Both the position numbers and the translations under genes were made by a program. DNA of 64,000 nucleotides, from positions 124,001-188,000 of the forward strand of contig CAKUVD010000001.1 in assembly GCA_934695325.1 (NCBI GenBank), read 5' to 3'. The notes beneath the pieces were generated by a model that made no database searches, was not told the DNA's origin, and worked only from the letters and a program-made list of their open reading frames with translations. The DNA is from an uncultured Bacteroidales bacterium. GTDB lineage: Bacteria > Bacteroidota > Bacteroidia > Bacteroidales > UBA932. Shown here piece by piece: positions 8,666 through 18,685 of this stretch; positions within the stretch are counted from its first letter, which is position 1; every line of letters starts with the position of its first letter.

Positions 8666-10078
8666 TTATCCACGTTTTTCGCTGATTTCACGCATCTTCT
8701 TGCCTGTGAGCGGATAGAATGTCATTATGATGATGCCGACGGCAGAGCCTATGGCCGGAATCCAGCTCATAAGAGCCTTTATCGTGGCGAGAGCCTCTTC
8801 GGACTGCACAGCGCCCTTTGCATTGTCATAGCCGAACGCCATAAGGACCCAGAGGACTATGGCGCTGCCGAATGCCGCCCCGAACTTCTGCGCCATCGAC
8901 GAGGATGAGAAAATCAGTCCTGTCGAAGAAGAACCGTTCTTATATTCTGAATACTCCGCCACGTCGGCGAACATTGACCATAGAAGCGGCGAATTTATTC
9001 CTATGGCAATGCAGATGAGAACCTGGATGCCCATAAGCGCCCACATCCCGGCGGCATTGTCAGGAAGGAACGCCACGGCCACGCTCAGCACGGTAAGCAG
9101 AGCGAGGACGGCTATGAAAGTGTTTTTCTTGCCGATTCTTTCTGATATCGGGACTGTAACTACGACCCCTATGAGCTGCGATATCTCGCCCACGGTAAGG
9201 AATGCGGCGAGAGTATATATCGCATTGGTGCCCAGCACATCAGTGAAATAGTAGGCAGCGGCGCCACCGCGGATGCAGTTGAAGAGCAGGATCGACACCC
9301 CTCCTCCCAGAAGTAGCCACCACGGGGCATTGCGGACAAGGCATTTAAGGTCATTCCATACCGAGGCTTGCCGTTCCGGACTCTCTGCGACTACACGCTC
9401 ACCAGCCATCTCCGCTTCCGTGACGTGCTCACGTGTCATCAGGAACGAGAGGACAAAGAGAATGGCGCAGACGCACCCGATAACAGTCAAAGCCAATGTC
9501 CAGTCTGCCGGGGCCGAATCCGAAAGAGTCCAGTTCTCCGGGAGAGTCCCCAGGACTGAAGAACGGAGTTTGAGAAGCGGCTCAAATGCTCCCATCGCAA
9601 TGAACCCTCCTATGAAAGCGAAGAACATTCGAAATGAAGAGAACACTGATTTCTCCCTGGAATCGTCTGTCATCACGCCAAGCATAGCGCCATAAGGGAC
9701 ATTGACAGCAGTGTACACCGTCATCATAAGTATATATGTCACATAGGCATAGATATGCCTGAACGTATAACTGTCCGTCTGAGGGGTATAAAATGCCAGC
9801 ACACCGGCAACTGCGAACGGAACGGCCATCCAGAGCAGGTAAGGACGATATTTTCCCCATCTTGTACAGGTGCGGTCAGCAATCAGTCCCATAACAGGAT
9901 CCGAGATGGCGTCATATAGCTTGGTGACGAGAACCAGCGTGCCTGCGTGAGCAAGGCTCAGTCCGAAGATGTTGGAATAAAAGAACGGTAGATAATAAGA
10001 GAAGATTTTCCAGAACATAGACGACGACATATCGCCGAACCCATATCCGATTTTCTCAGAAAGTCTGACTTTTGCCAT
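8666..10078 (-). CDS. GPH-family (MelB-like) sugar:cation symporter
   Basis: 470 residues with about 12 hydrophobic segments. The N-terminus (KIGYGFGDMSSSMFWKI, LYDAISDPVMGLIADRT, RWGKYRPYLLW) is diagnostic of the glycoside-pentoside-hexuronide symporter family, including the loop D-P-x-x-G and the R-x-G-K-x-R-P-x-L motif. It follows the GH5 mannanase with a 5-bp gap, so it probably imports manno-oligosaccharides or mannosyl-glucose released outside the cytoplasm. That substrate is inferred from context only. Confidence 0.9.
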   Translation of the reverse strand: MAKVRLSEKIGYGFGDMSSSMFWKIFSYYLPFFYSNIFGLSLAHAGTLVLVTKLYDAISDPVMGLIADRTCTRWGKYRPYLLWMAVPFAVAGVLAFYTPQTDSYTFRHIYAYVTYILMMTVYTAVNVPYGAMLGVMTDDSREKSVFSSFRMFFAFIGGFIAMGAFEPLLKLRSSVLGTLPENWTLSDSAPADWTLALTVIGCVCAILFVLSFLMTREHVTEAEMAGERVVAESPERQASVWNDLKCLVRNAPWWLLLGGGVSILLFNCIRGGAAAYYFTDVLGTNAIYTLAAFLTVGEISQLIGVVVTVPISERIGKKNTFIAVLALLTVLSVAVAFLPDNAAGMWALMGIQVLICIAIGINSPLLWSMFADVAEYSEYKNGSSSTGLIFSSSSMAQKFGAAFGSAIVLWVLMAFGYDNAKGAVQSEEALATIKALMSWIPAIGSAVGIIIMTFYPLTGKKMREISEKRG

Positions 10079-10083
10079 AATGC

Positions 10084-11376
10084 CTAAATATCATTCAACA
10101 TAGTGGTGAATTTCTTTATCAGCGAAACAGTGGTCGAATCACTGTGGTAAACGGAATAAAGCCCCTGCTGCTCCTGAGGAGGGTCTCCGCAGCGCTCATC
10201 TCCCCTATGCCAGAACACATTGTCCTCCGACTGACCGGCGAAGCCTCCCCACGCCCAGAAATTAGTTCCTGCCAGAGGCCCTCCTGAACGTGCAGACTCC
10301 ACCACCTTCCCGAACACATACGAATAGTATTCGTCCCTCAACTCGACGGAAGAGCCCTTGGAGAACTGCACGCCGTCCCTCGGGAACCCGAACTCCTCCA
10401 TCACCAGAGGCTTACCGAGTTTCCTGGCCAGGTCGATGTGCATCGACATATACTCTTCAGTCTTCTTGATGGACGTCCCCATATCGCTGTCCAGCGTCTC
10501 CTTGTGCGCCCAGCCCCAATTGAACGGCCATATATGCATAGTGAGATAGTCTATGTCCGGGCAGCTGTGTATCTTCTCACAAAGATTCATATCAGCCTCG
10601 CAGCCATACCAGCCCTCACTGCCCGTCGATACCAGATGATTCGGATCCAAGGACTTTATCAATGCCGCCGAGTGCCACAGCCACTCAGAGAATGCCGTCT
10701 TTACAGAATCATCAGTGGAGAAGCATCTCGGCTCGTTGCATATCTGCCAACTGAATATGGCCTGGTCATCCTTGTAAGGCTTTCCGGTCACAGTATTGAC
10801 TCTCGTCACGATGTGCCTTATATTGTCATCCGCCATCGCCTTTGCCTTTTCGTTCATAACGAACCTCGAGGCATAAGTCATATATTCTTCCCACGGTGCA
10901 TCTTCAGTGATTGTCCCCCCGCCGGACCATTCCAGGTATTTGGAGAATCCTCCCGACCACAGCCAGGAATTGTTCAGATAAATCACGGCCGACATCCCGC
11001 GCTTCCCTATCTCGGCGAGGAAACGGTCAAGGCCGACGAACACATTCTCGTCATATACGCCAGGAGATTTCTGCAAGGCAGGCTCCACACGGAATGGCAT
11101 TCCTTCATTCTCATCCGCCCCGGCCAGGACGCGGAGATTCGTCACACCCATAGACTTCAGCGTGTCCAATTCAGCGTAAAGCCTGTCAGGATCAGCAGAT
11201 TCCGTATCTGAGAGCAATATCGGGGCATACCACATATTGGTGCCGATGAAATATACGCTGTCCTCACTTCCTCTCCGGAAATGTCCATCCTCGACACGCC
11301 AAAATCCGTCGCCGCCATTCCCCGTGCAGGAGACCAATGTAAATGCCAATGTAAATGCAGATATTATTTTCTTCAT
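10084..11376 (-). CDS. GH5 (subfamily 7-like) endo-beta-1,4-mannanase lipoprotein
   Basis: 430 residues. A lipoprotein signal (FTLVSC, lipidated Cys17) is followed directly by the TIM-barrel domain (FWRVEDGHF, FIGTNMWY). The acid/base is Glu215 in QICNEPR and the nucleophile Glu328 in VMEEFGFPRDG; both sequences are typical of GH5_7 beta-mannanases. HIWPFNWGW supplies aromatic substrate-cleft residues. It cleaves beta-mannan backbones at the cell surface or in the periplasm. It is first in a two-gene operon with the GPH symporter and faces a divergent SGNH esterase, which together look like a small mannan-use locus without SusCD. Confidence 0.9.
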   Translation of the reverse strand: MKKIISAFTLAFTLVSCTGNGGDGFWRVEDGHFRRGSEDSVYFIGTNMWYAPILLSDTESADPDRLYAELDTLKSMGVTNLRVLAGADENEGMPFRVEPALQKSPGVYDENVFVGLDRFLAEIGKRGMSAVIYLNNSWLWSGGFSKYLEWSGGGTITEDAPWEEYMTYASRFVMNEKAKAMADDNIRHIVTRVNTVTGKPYKDDQAIFSWQICNEPRCFSTDDSVKTAFSEWLWHSAALIKSLDPNHLVSTGSEGWYGCEADMNLCEKIHSCPDIDYLTMHIWPFNWGWAHKETLDSDMGTSIKKTEEYMSMHIDLARKLGKPLVMEEFGFPRDGVQFSKGSSVELRDEYYSYVFGKVVESARSGGPLAGTNFWAWGGFAGQSEDNVFWHRGDERCGDPPQEQQGLYSVYHSDSTTVSLIKKFTTMLNDI

Positions 11377-11496
11377 ATGCAGATATTATTTAAAATCAGA
11401 TATTATTATATATTATAAAAACAGACAGCCACCGTGCAGTTTCGTCAATGTCATTAATCCCAGAATCTGTCCAGCGACATCTTCTGATGCGTTCGG

Positions 11497-11504
11497 CAAA
11501 AATA
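11497..11504 (-). promoter_or_regulatory. -7 box of the mannanase-symporter operon
   Basis: The minus strand reads TATTTTTG, a perfect TAnnTTTG element. A TTG at 11527-11529 (minus) is 22 bp upstream. This leaves a 5' leader of roughly 115 nt before the mannanase ATG. Confidence 0.5.
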
Positions 11505-11565
11505 GTGATTTTATGACGATATTTCGCAATTTCTGCCATATTTTGCGTTTACCGCCCACGTGACA

Positions 11566-11587
11566 GTGAACATTTCACGTATATTTG
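11566..11587 (+). promoter_or_regulatory. Perfect palindrome abutting the -7 box of the esterase gene (candidate operator)
   Basis: GTGAACATTTCAC at 11566-11578 is a perfect 5-3-5 inverted repeat. It is followed one base later by TATATTTG (11580-11587), a perfect -7 element. A repressor bound there would block the promoter of the esterase, and possibly also the divergent mannanase promoter about 60 bp away. The regulator is unknown. Confidence 0.5.
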
Positions 11588-11611
11588 CCATCGTCGAAAA
11601 ACATACAGAAG

Positions 11612-13069
11612 ATGACACGAAAACTCATTTCAGGAGCATTGACTCTAATATTCATCCTTACTGCGTCCGCCACATCCTCAGCGAAAGTCTGGCTGCCGCA
11701 GATTCTCGGAGACCATATGGTACTGCAGCAGCAAAGCGATGCCAACCTTTGGGGCAAGGCCTCGCCGTCCTCCAAGGTCAATGTCAAAGTCTCCTGGAGC
11801 AGGGAGCGGATAAGCACTGTGACAGACAGTGACGGAAACTGGAGACTCTCCGTCAGGACGCCCGAAGCGAGTTTCAATCCGCAGAGCATCACGATATCAG
11901 ACAAGGACGGTTCATTGACATTGACAGATATACTCATAGGAGAGGTGTGGCTCTGCGGCGGCCAGTCTAATATGGAGATGCCTCTGGAGGGATTCACAGC
12001 CTGCCCGGTAGAAGAGGCCGACGAGGAAATAGCATTGTCGATGAAATGGAAAGGCCGCATCCGCGACGTGAAGGTGTCACGGTTCGGAGCAGAGACACCG
12101 CAGGACACAGTGGGCGGAAGCTGGCAGACGTGCTCTCCAGAGACGACCAGGAGATTCTCAGCCGTGGGGTGGTTCTTTGCGAAGATGATAAGCGAGGCTC
12201 TGGATGTCCCGGTAGGGCTCCTCGAGTGCAAGTGGGGTGGTTCTGCCGTGGAGAGCTGGCTGCCCCGGGACATTGTCTATTCGTATCCCGAGAACACACT
12301 TCCCAACGGCAAGTATTCACCGGGAATGCTTCCGCAGGGATGGTATCGGTGTGACACGCCTATTGTGATGTATAACGGAATGCTCTACCCTGTGCACAAC
12401 TACACCATACGAGGATTCCTCTGGTATCAGGGAGAGACCAACGCTCCTTTCCACGAGTATTATGCAGAAAGGCTCGCGACGATGGTGAAAGTATGGCGAG
12501 ACCTATGGGGCGAGGGTGACATTCCTTTCTATCAGGTCGAGCTGTCGCCATTCACGTACAACGGTGACGGAACCGTAGGCGCCAGGATACGCGAGGCACA
12601 GCACAAGGCAGTGAAACTGATCCCGAACAGCGGCATCGCAGTGACTAACGACCTGGTCTACCCTCACGAATATGACCAGATCCACCCTCGCCAGAAAAGA
12701 AAAGTCGGAGAAAGGCTGGCATATCTGGCATTGAACAAGACCTACGGGCACGAATGGGTGGTATGTGAAGGCCCTGTCTTCAAGGAAATCAAGATAAACG
12801 GCAGTGAAGTGGAGGTGTATTTCGACAATAAACTTCTGGGACTCAGCCCGTGGCACGGCATAACAGGATTTGAACTGGCAGGAGAGGACGGCGTCTTTCA
12901 CCCTGCACAGGCTGACCTTATAAAATGGGCTCAGAGCATCATCACTGTAAAATCAGATGAAGTTCCGGCTCCTGTCGCAGTAAGGTATTGCTTCCGTGAT
13001 TTCCAGCCAGGCAATCTGAAAGGGCGCAGCAACATACCGGTCGCCCCGTTCAGATCAGACAACTGGTAG
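11612..13069 (+). CDS. SGNH-family sialate O-acetylesterase-like carbohydrate esterase
   Basis: 485 residues from the ATG at 11612, which gives a clean signal peptide (cleavage about ATSSA/KVW); the frame extends upstream without a better start. Blocks are typical of the sialate O-acetylesterase family: ILGDHMVLQQ, GEVWLCGGQSNMEMPL with nucleophile Ser119, KWGGSAVESWLP, LWYQGETNA and a C-terminal Asp-His pair in YDQIHPRQK. It removes O-acetyl groups from sugars. Next to a mannanase it may deacetylate acetyl-mannan rather than sialic acid; that is inference. It is transcribed alone and divergently from the mannanase. Confidence 0.87.
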   Translation: MTRKLISGALTLIFILTASATSSAKVWLPQILGDHMVLQQQSDANLWGKASPSSKVNVKVSWSRERISTVTDSDGNWRLSVRTPEASFNPQSITISDKDGSLTLTDILIGEVWLCGGQSNMEMPLEGFTACPVEEADEEIALSMKWKGRIRDVKVSRFGAETPQDTVGGSWQTCSPETTRRFSAVGWFFAKMISEALDVPVGLLECKWGGSAVESWLPRDIVYSYPENTLPNGKYSPGMLPQGWYRCDTPIVMYNGMLYPVHNYTIRGFLWYQGETNAPFHEYYAERLATMVKVWRDLWGEGDIPFYQVELSPFTYNGDGTVGARIREAQHKAVKLIPNSGIAVTNDLVYPHEYDQIHPRQKRKVGERLAYLALNKTYGHEWVVCEGPVFKEIKINGSEVEVYFDNKLLGLSPWHGITGFELAGEDGVFHPAQADLIKWAQSIITVKSDEVPAPVAVRYCFRDFQPGNLKGRSNIPVAPFRSDNW

Positions 13070-13075
13070 GCTCTG

Positions 13076-14428
13076 CTATTCCACTGGGAAGCCGAGGGCA
13101 TAATACAGTGATATGACTGACTGTATGCGGGCCGCCCTGTCCTGGACCAGAGACTGCTGCGCCGACAGAAGCGACTGTCTCGCCGTAAGCACTTCCAGAT
13201 AGTTCACTGATGAGTGCCGCATCAGAAGCGTGGTCTTCGTCACGGCTTCCGTCAATGCCTCCACCCGCTGAAGATCCAGGCCGATGCGGACTCCTGCAGC
13301 CTGCCACCCGGTCACGGCATCATTGACCTCCTTGCCTGCCTGCAGGAGTGTCTGAGAGAACGAGTCCAGTGACTCCTCGTATGCGGCCTTGGCCTGCCTT
13401 AGCGCAGCAATGTTCGCACCACGATGGAACAGTGGCTGGGTCAATGACGTCACGGCATTGGTCAGCCAGGCTGCAGGATTCAGTATCACCCCGCCGGCAT
13501 TGTTCGTCCACCCTGCCGAACCGGAAAGGGTCACGGACGGATAGAACGACGCATGGGCGGCATTGACATTATAGAATGACTGTGCGAGTGCGGCCTCGGC
13601 CTGACGGACATCAGGGCGCGACGACAGCAGCCTCAACGGGATGCCGACGCTGACAGTATCAGGGAACGACTGTTCATCGAGCGACAGACGCTCTATCTGA
13701 TGAGGAGCCTCGCCAAGCAGCAGAGACAGGCTGTTCTCTGCCTCGCGTATCGACTGGAGAATCGAGACATTGGAGCTTTCCAGCGCCAGACGGCTTGCGC
13801 GTGCCTGAAGCACGGCGGCATCGTTCGACCGCCCCGCCCTCTTCAATGCTTCGAGAGTCTGCTCCATCTCCCTCCAGCTTTCCATCGTGCGGGAATTGAT
13901 GTCCAGCTGCGCATCCAGCAGAAGAAGGGTGTAATACCCTGCCGCCACATCCGCGACGACCTTCGTCCTGACCGCCTGTCCGTATGCCAGAGACCCCTCC
14001 AGCGCAGCCCCGGCAGCACGTTTCGCATTCGTCTTCCGGCCGAAGAAGTCGATGTCCCAGGAGGCCGACGGCGTCAATGCGAATGTACGCCCGCTTCCGG
14101 CACCTCCGCTCACTCCCCCATCGGCGTTGAAGGTCAATGCAGGAAGGTACGTCAGTCGTGATGTCTTGAGAGCAGCTTCCGCAGCCGCAATCCTGTGCCC
14201 GGCTATGCGCACATCGGAATTGCGCTCCAAGGCCGTGTCTATCAATGCAACAAGACACGTGTCGCTGAAGAAGTCCCGCCATCCGGCAGATGCTATGGAT
14301 GCTGTATCCGAGGTTTCGATGTCACGATAGAGTCCTGTGGTGTCCACCGTGTCCGGACGGGAGTATCTGTTATATAGTCCGCAGCCTGAAAGCATAGCCA
14401 GGGCTGCAAGTATTGCGATATGTTTCAT
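13076..14428 (-). CDS. RND efflux outer-membrane factor lipoprotein (TolC/OprM/NodT family)
   Basis: 450 residues. A lipoprotein signal (MLSGC, Cys16) is followed by GWRDFFSDTCLVALIDTALERNSD and two repeated TolC-type halves rich in Ala/Gln helices. VGIPLRLLSSRPDVRQAEAAL is the diagnostic NodT-family motif. It forms the outer-membrane channel of the tripartite pump encoded directly upstream. It is the third gene of the MFP-RND-OMF operon, 22 bp after the pump, and it converges with the esterase. Confidence 0.93.
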   Translation of the reverse strand: MKHIAILAALAMLSGCGLYNRYSRPDTVDTTGLYRDIETSDTASIASAGWRDFFSDTCLVALIDTALERNSDVRIAGHRIAAAEAALKTSRLTYLPALTFNADGGVSGGAGSGRTFALTPSASWDIDFFGRKTNAKRAAGAALEGSLAYGQAVRTKVVADVAAGYYTLLLLDAQLDINSRTMESWREMEQTLEALKRAGRSNDAAVLQARASRLALESSNVSILQSIREAENSLSLLLGEAPHQIERLSLDEQSFPDTVSVGIPLRLLSSRPDVRQAEAALAQSFYNVNAAHASFYPSVTLSGSAGWTNNAGGVILNPAAWLTNAVTSLTQPLFHRGANIAALRQAKAAYEESLDSFSQTLLQAGKEVNDAVTGWQAAGVRIGLDLQRVEALTEAVTKTTLLMRHSSVNYLEVLTARQSLLSAQQSLVQDRAARIQSVISLYYALGFPVE

Positions 14429-14450
14429 AATTTCATCTCTTTATTCAAGC

Positions 14451-17400
14451 CTATGAACTTCTTCTGCTTACGCCGAGACGCTCCTGCAGGTACTGGAACA
14501 CAATGAAGAGCACCGGGACGAAGAGCAGAAGGGCCACAGAGCCTGCTATCATTCCACCGACCACGCCTGAAGCCAGGGAGCGGCATCCGTTGGCGCCGAC
14601 ACCGCTCGCAACCATAAGCGGAATGAGTCCAAAGATCATCGATACGACAGTCATCAGAATCGGGCGAAAGCGCTCTCGGGCCGCGCTGAAGGCGGACATT
14701 GTCAGGGACAGCCCCTCCTTGCGCCGCTGAACTGCATACTCCGTCTGGAGGATGGCAGTCTTGGCGAGCAGTCCGATCAGCATTATGAGTCCAGTCTGGA
14801 GATAGATATTGTTCTCCAGGTCAAGTACCGCGGCGAATGCGAAGCTCCCGGCAAGTCCAGCCGGAATCGCCAGAATCACGGCGGCAGGGACAAGGAAGCT
14901 CTCATACAAAGCGCTGAGAATCAGATATACGAGCACGATACAGATGACGAAAATCAATGCCGCATTGCCGGTCGATGCCGCTTCTTCCCTGGACACTCCG
15001 CCATACTCAAAGCCATAGCCGGAAGGAAGGTTCCCCGATGCCGTCCTGCTGATGGCGTTCATAGCATCTCCTGTGCTGTATCCCTCTGCAGGGCTGACAC
15101 TTATGGAAATTGCGCCGTAGAGGTTGAAACTCGTGAGGTCTTGCGGTCCCTCCGTTCGTATCAACTTCACGAACTGGCTGAGCGGAGCCATTCCGCCAGG
15201 AGTCCTGACATACATTCTGTCAAGCGACTCAGGAGTCATCCTGAACTCAGGACGTGCCTGCACCTGGACCTTGTACAGCTTGGAGAACCTGTTGAAGTTG
15301 GATGCGTAGCTTCCTCCATAGTAGCCTGCCAATGTCCCTATAACCTCGTCTGTCGAGATGCCTGCCCGGACGCACTGGGCATCATCCACACCCACCTGGA
15401 ACTGAGGATAGCGGTTGTCGAATGCCGAATATGCGGAAGATATCTCAGGGCAACCGGAAAGTGCCTCAACGAATCCTTCTGCGACACTCTTGAACCGGTC
15501 AAGGCTGCCGCCATTCCTGTCCTGGAGGTAAAGTTCTATGTCATTTGACATTCCATATCCAGGAATCATAGGCGGTGTGGTCACGAATACATTGATATCA
15601 GGAATGGATGCGACAGCTTCATTGATTCTGTCACAAATCTCAAAAGATGAAAGGTCCCTGTCTTTCCAGTCATCCAAGGAGACGAAGAACAGTCCCATAG
15701 ACGGACCGGAGCCTGTGAACGAATATCCGGCCACGCCTGAAGCATATTGCACACCTGGTATTGCGCAAACTCTCTTCTCGATTTCAGACATTATGCCATA
15801 TGTCTTCGGCAATGCAGTTCCAGGTCTCGCATCAAGGCTCACTATCACTGTCCCGGTATCCTCCTCTGGAATAAGCCCTGTCTTCACGGTATGCATCAAT
15901 GCGACAAGCAGCACAGCAGAAACAGCCAGCATCAGCCACATCATCCATTTACGTCTCATAAAGAACTTCAGGATACGGAGATATCGTCCCGTGACGACAC
16001 TGAAGCCGGTATTGAAAGCAATCCTGAACCGCGCAGCGAAATTGTTCTTCATATTGCCGCTCCCATCAGTATAAGGCCTCAGGACCAAGGCGCACAGAGC
16101 CGGCGAAAGAGTAAAGGCATTAAGAGCCGATATTCCGACTGCTATAGCCATTGTCATACCGAACTGCTTGTAGAACTCGCCGGATGTACCGCCGATCATC
16201 GAGACAGGAAAGAACACTGCCATAAAGATCAATGTCGATGTGAGTATGGCCGAGGATACGTTATTCATCGCATCTTCCGTGGCAAGATAAGGAGACCTGT
16301 ATCCCGCATCGAACCGTGCCTGCACCGCCTCGACCACTATGATAGCGTCATCCACGACCGTACCTATGGCAAGCACCAGTGCGAATAGCGTCAGCAGGTT
16401 CACCGAGAATCCAGCCACAGACATCACAGCGAATGTTCCGATTATAGAGACGAAAATGGAAATAGTAGGAATCAATGTTGATTTCAGATCCTGGAGGAAC
16501 ACATAGACCACCAGCACCACGAGGAGAATCGCTTCCAGCAACGTCCTCAGCACAGCAAAGATGGACGCATACAGAAAGCGGTTCGTGTCACTGAGCGTGA
16601 CGAACTCCATTCCCTCAGGCAAGTCCCTCGACAAGTCGTCCAGGGCGGCGTCTATCTCATTTATGATTTCAGATGCATTGGACCCGGCCGTCTGATAGAC
16701 AGTTGACACGGATGCAGGCAAACCATTAAGGTCTGAAACGAAATTATATGCATCATCGCCGAGTTCTATCTCAGCGACATCCTTAAGTCTCAGGACATTG
16801 CCGTCCGGCAGGGCTTTCAGGACAATGTTCCCGAATTCCTCCGGAGTTGAGTAGCGTCCGCGGAATTTCATCGTATATTGCCAGGCGGCACCGCTGTTCT
16901 CGCCGAATGCGCCGGTCGCCGCTTCCAAGTTCTGCTGTGCCAATGCCGTCTCTATGTCTGACGGGACCAGTTCATGCTGCATCATCTTGTCCGGGTTCAT
17001 CCATATACGCATACTATATGTAGCGCCATAGTTCTGTATTTTGCCTACGCCGCCGATCCGCTTGATGCGAGGTTCGACATTAATGTCCATATAGTTATTT
17101 ATGAATGTGCCATCGTAGCGGCCCCCCGGCGAATATAGGGCGAAGGTCTTCAGCTCGCTGTTCTGCTGCTTTTCCGTGGAGACTCCCGACTTGGTAACTT
17201 CTGCCGGAAGCAGGCTCAATGCGGTGGAGACACGGTTCTGCACATTGACAGCCGCCATATCGGCATTGCTCCCCTGCTCGAAATATATGGTGATGCTTGC
17301 ATCGCCGCTATTGGAGGCGGTGGATGTCATATATGTCATATGCTCGACACCGTTGATAGCCTCTTCAAGAGGCATGATGACAGCCTTCTGCACAGTCTCG

Positions 17401-17564
17401 GCATTCGCGCCGGGATAGCTTGCCCAGACGCTGATGGTAGGCGGAGCTATGTCCGGGTACTGCTCCACCGGGAGCGAGAACAGGGCGATGGCTCCCATCA
17501 ACACAATCACGATGGATATCACCATGGACAGCACCGGCCTATGTATAAATAGCTTAAGATTCAT
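14451..17564 (-). CDS. RND multidrug efflux pump, AcrB/MexB (HAE1) type
   Basis: 1037 residues, full length for HAE1 pumps. MNLKLFIHRPVLSMVISIVI gives TM1, then IAPPTISVWASYPGA begins the first periplasmic loop. LVLAIGTVVDDAIIVVEAV holds the paired Asp of the TM4 proton relay. The second half repeats the fold, ending in FRPILMTVVSMIFGLIPL and a GxxxG helix. It exports drugs or other amphiphiles using the proton gradient. It follows the membrane-fusion gene with a 5-bp gap. By eye, CATG sites are more common in this gene, the fusion gene and the divergent kinase than elsewhere in the window. Confidence 0.96.
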   Translation of the reverse strand: MNLKLFIHRPVLSMVISIVIVLMGAIALFSLPVEQYPDIAPPTISVWASYPGANAETVQKAVIMPLEEAINGVEHMTYMTSTASNSGDASITIYFEQGSNADMAAVNVQNRVSTALSLLPAEVTKSGVSTEKQQNSELKTFALYSPGGRYDGTFINNYMDINVEPRIKRIGGVGKIQNYGATYSMRIWMNPDKMMQHELVPSDIETALAQQNLEAATGAFGENSGAAWQYTMKFRGRYSTPEEFGNIVLKALPDGNVLRLKDVAEIELGDDAYNFVSDLNGLPASVSTVYQTAGSNASEIINEIDAALDDLSRDLPEGMEFVTLSDTNRFLYASIFAVLRTLLEAILLVVLVVYVFLQDLKSTLIPTISIFVSIIGTFAVMSVAGFSVNLLTLFALVLAIGTVVDDAIIVVEAVQARFDAGYRSPYLATEDAMNNVSSAILTSTLIFMAVFFPVSMIGGTSGEFYKQFGMTMAIAVGISALNAFTLSPALCALVLRPYTDGSGNMKNNFAARFRIAFNTGFSVVTGRYLRILKFFMRRKWMMWLMLAVSAVLLVALMHTVKTGLIPEEDTGTVIVSLDARPGTALPKTYGIMSEIEKRVCAIPGVQYASGVAGYSFTGSGPSMGLFFVSLDDWKDRDLSSFEICDRINEAVASIPDINVFVTTPPMIPGYGMSNDIELYLQDRNGGSLDRFKSVAEGFVEALSGCPEISSAYSAFDNRYPQFQVGVDDAQCVRAGISTDEVIGTLAGYYGGSYASNFNRFSKLYKVQVQARPEFRMTPESLDRMYVRTPGGMAPLSQFVKLIRTEGPQDLTSFNLYGAISISVSPAEGYSTGDAMNAISRTASGNLPSGYGFEYGGVSREEAASTGNAALIFVICIVLVYLILSALYESFLVPAAVILAIPAGLAGSFAFAAVLDLENNIYLQTGLIMLIGLLAKTAILQTEYAVQRRKEGLSLTMSAFSAARERFRPILMTVVSMIFGLIPLMVASGVGANGCRSLASGVVGGMIAGSVALLLFVPVLFIVFQYLQERLGVSRRSS

Positions 17565-17569
17565 TTTAT

Positions 17570-18685
17570 TTAATTCTGGATTGACTGCATTTCTACGATT
17601 TCGGCACCCTCATATACACTGCTTATTCCATCCGATACGATAATTTCTCCTTCAGAGAGACCGCCTCGGATAATATAGTTCTGTCCGTCAGGAGTTCCCT
17701 CCGCATTGACCTCCACCATGACGGCCTTTCCGTCCACGACCTTATAGACAAATATCTTGTCCTGTATCATAAACGTAGCGGTCTGAGGTATCACGACAGA
17801 AGACGAATCGGTCCTGGTGATGACGACATTGCCGGTTCCGCCGCTGAGGAGCATCCCTGACGGATTCGGGAACACGGCACGCAGCGAGACGGAGCCTGTC
17901 TGCGGATTTATGACGCCGCTTATGGTCTCCACCCTGCCCTTATCTTCATAAAGTGTCCCGTCATTCAGTTTGAGGGATATCTCCGGAAGCATCTCGATAG
18001 CCTTCTCCTGTGAGCCGTACTGCCTGAGAATAGACAGCAGTTTATTCTCTGACATAGAAAAATAGACATACATGGAGGAATTATCCGAGACTGATGTGAG
18101 CGGAGATGCCATCGACGGACTGACAAGTGTCCCCTCTCTGTATGGCAATGCCCCTGTCACGCCGTCCGCCGGACTTGTGACATCCGTGTAGGACAGACTG
18201 TTGCGGGCATCCGTCTCATTGGCATTGGCCTGCTCCAGAGCCGCTTCCGTCGAAGCAAGTGAAATCTCCGACATTGACAATTCATATTCAGAGATGACCT
18301 TATCCTTGTACAGGCTTGCCTTGCTCTCATATTCGAGCTTGGCTGTTCTCACCTGCGCTTGCGCGATATGCACATCTGCCTTCGCACGCTCCAGCGCTGC
18401 CTTGTAAGGAACCTGGTCAATGATGAAGAGGCTCTGTCCTTTCCTGACCCGCTCGCCTTCTTTTATGCAGACCTTGACAATCCTTCCTGAAACTTGGGAG
18501 TATATGTCGATGTCCTGACGGCCCCGTATGGTGGCGGAGTATTCGTCATTGATGTCGATAGGGCTGATTTCCGCCGTGATGGTGCTGACTACAGCATTTT
18601 CTGCTTGTCCTGATGATTTTCCTCGGCATGAGGCTATCGCAGCCAGTGCCGTCATCAGGAGGATTCCTGTCTTGATAGTACGCAT
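17570..18685 (-). CDS. RND efflux periplasmic membrane-fusion lipoprotein (AcrA/MexA family)
   Basis: 371 residues from the ATG at 18685, chosen because it starts a lipoprotein signal (ALAAIASCRG); the longer frame adds an unlikely leader. The biotinyl/lipoyl-like halves are visible (IDIYSQVSGRIVKVCIKEGERVRKG and ITSPADGVTGALPYREGTLV-like segment), with a helical hairpin between them and a C-terminal MPD (GGTGNVVITRTDSSSVVIPQTAT). It links pump and channel. It is first in the efflux operon. TATCTTCG (minus strand, 18712-18719) is a near-consensus -7 box. The LytTR two-component system is divergent 208 bp away and is a likely regulator. Confidence 0.93.
   Translation of the reverse strand: MRTIKTGILLMTALAAIASCRGKSSGQAENAVVSTITAEISPIDINDEYSATIRGRQDIDIYSQVSGRIVKVCIKEGERVRKGQSLFIIDQVPYKAALERAKADVHIAQAQVRTAKLEYESKASLYKDKVISEYELSMSEISLASTEAALEQANANETDARNSLSYTDVTSPADGVTGALPYREGTLVSPSMASPLTSVSDNSSMYVYFSMSENKLLSILRQYGSQEKAIEMLPEISLKLNDGTLYEDKGRVETISGVINPQTGSVSLRAVFPNPSGMLLSGGTGNVVITRTDSSSVVIPQTATFMIQDKIFVYKVVDGKAVMVEVNAEGTPDGQNYIIRGGLSEGEIIVSDGISSVYEGAEIVEMQSIQN

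Noticed and set aside
11575..12273. 232-codon minus-strand frame over the esterase gene
   Set aside because: Antisense shadow of the SGNH esterase, Ser-rich translation without motifs.
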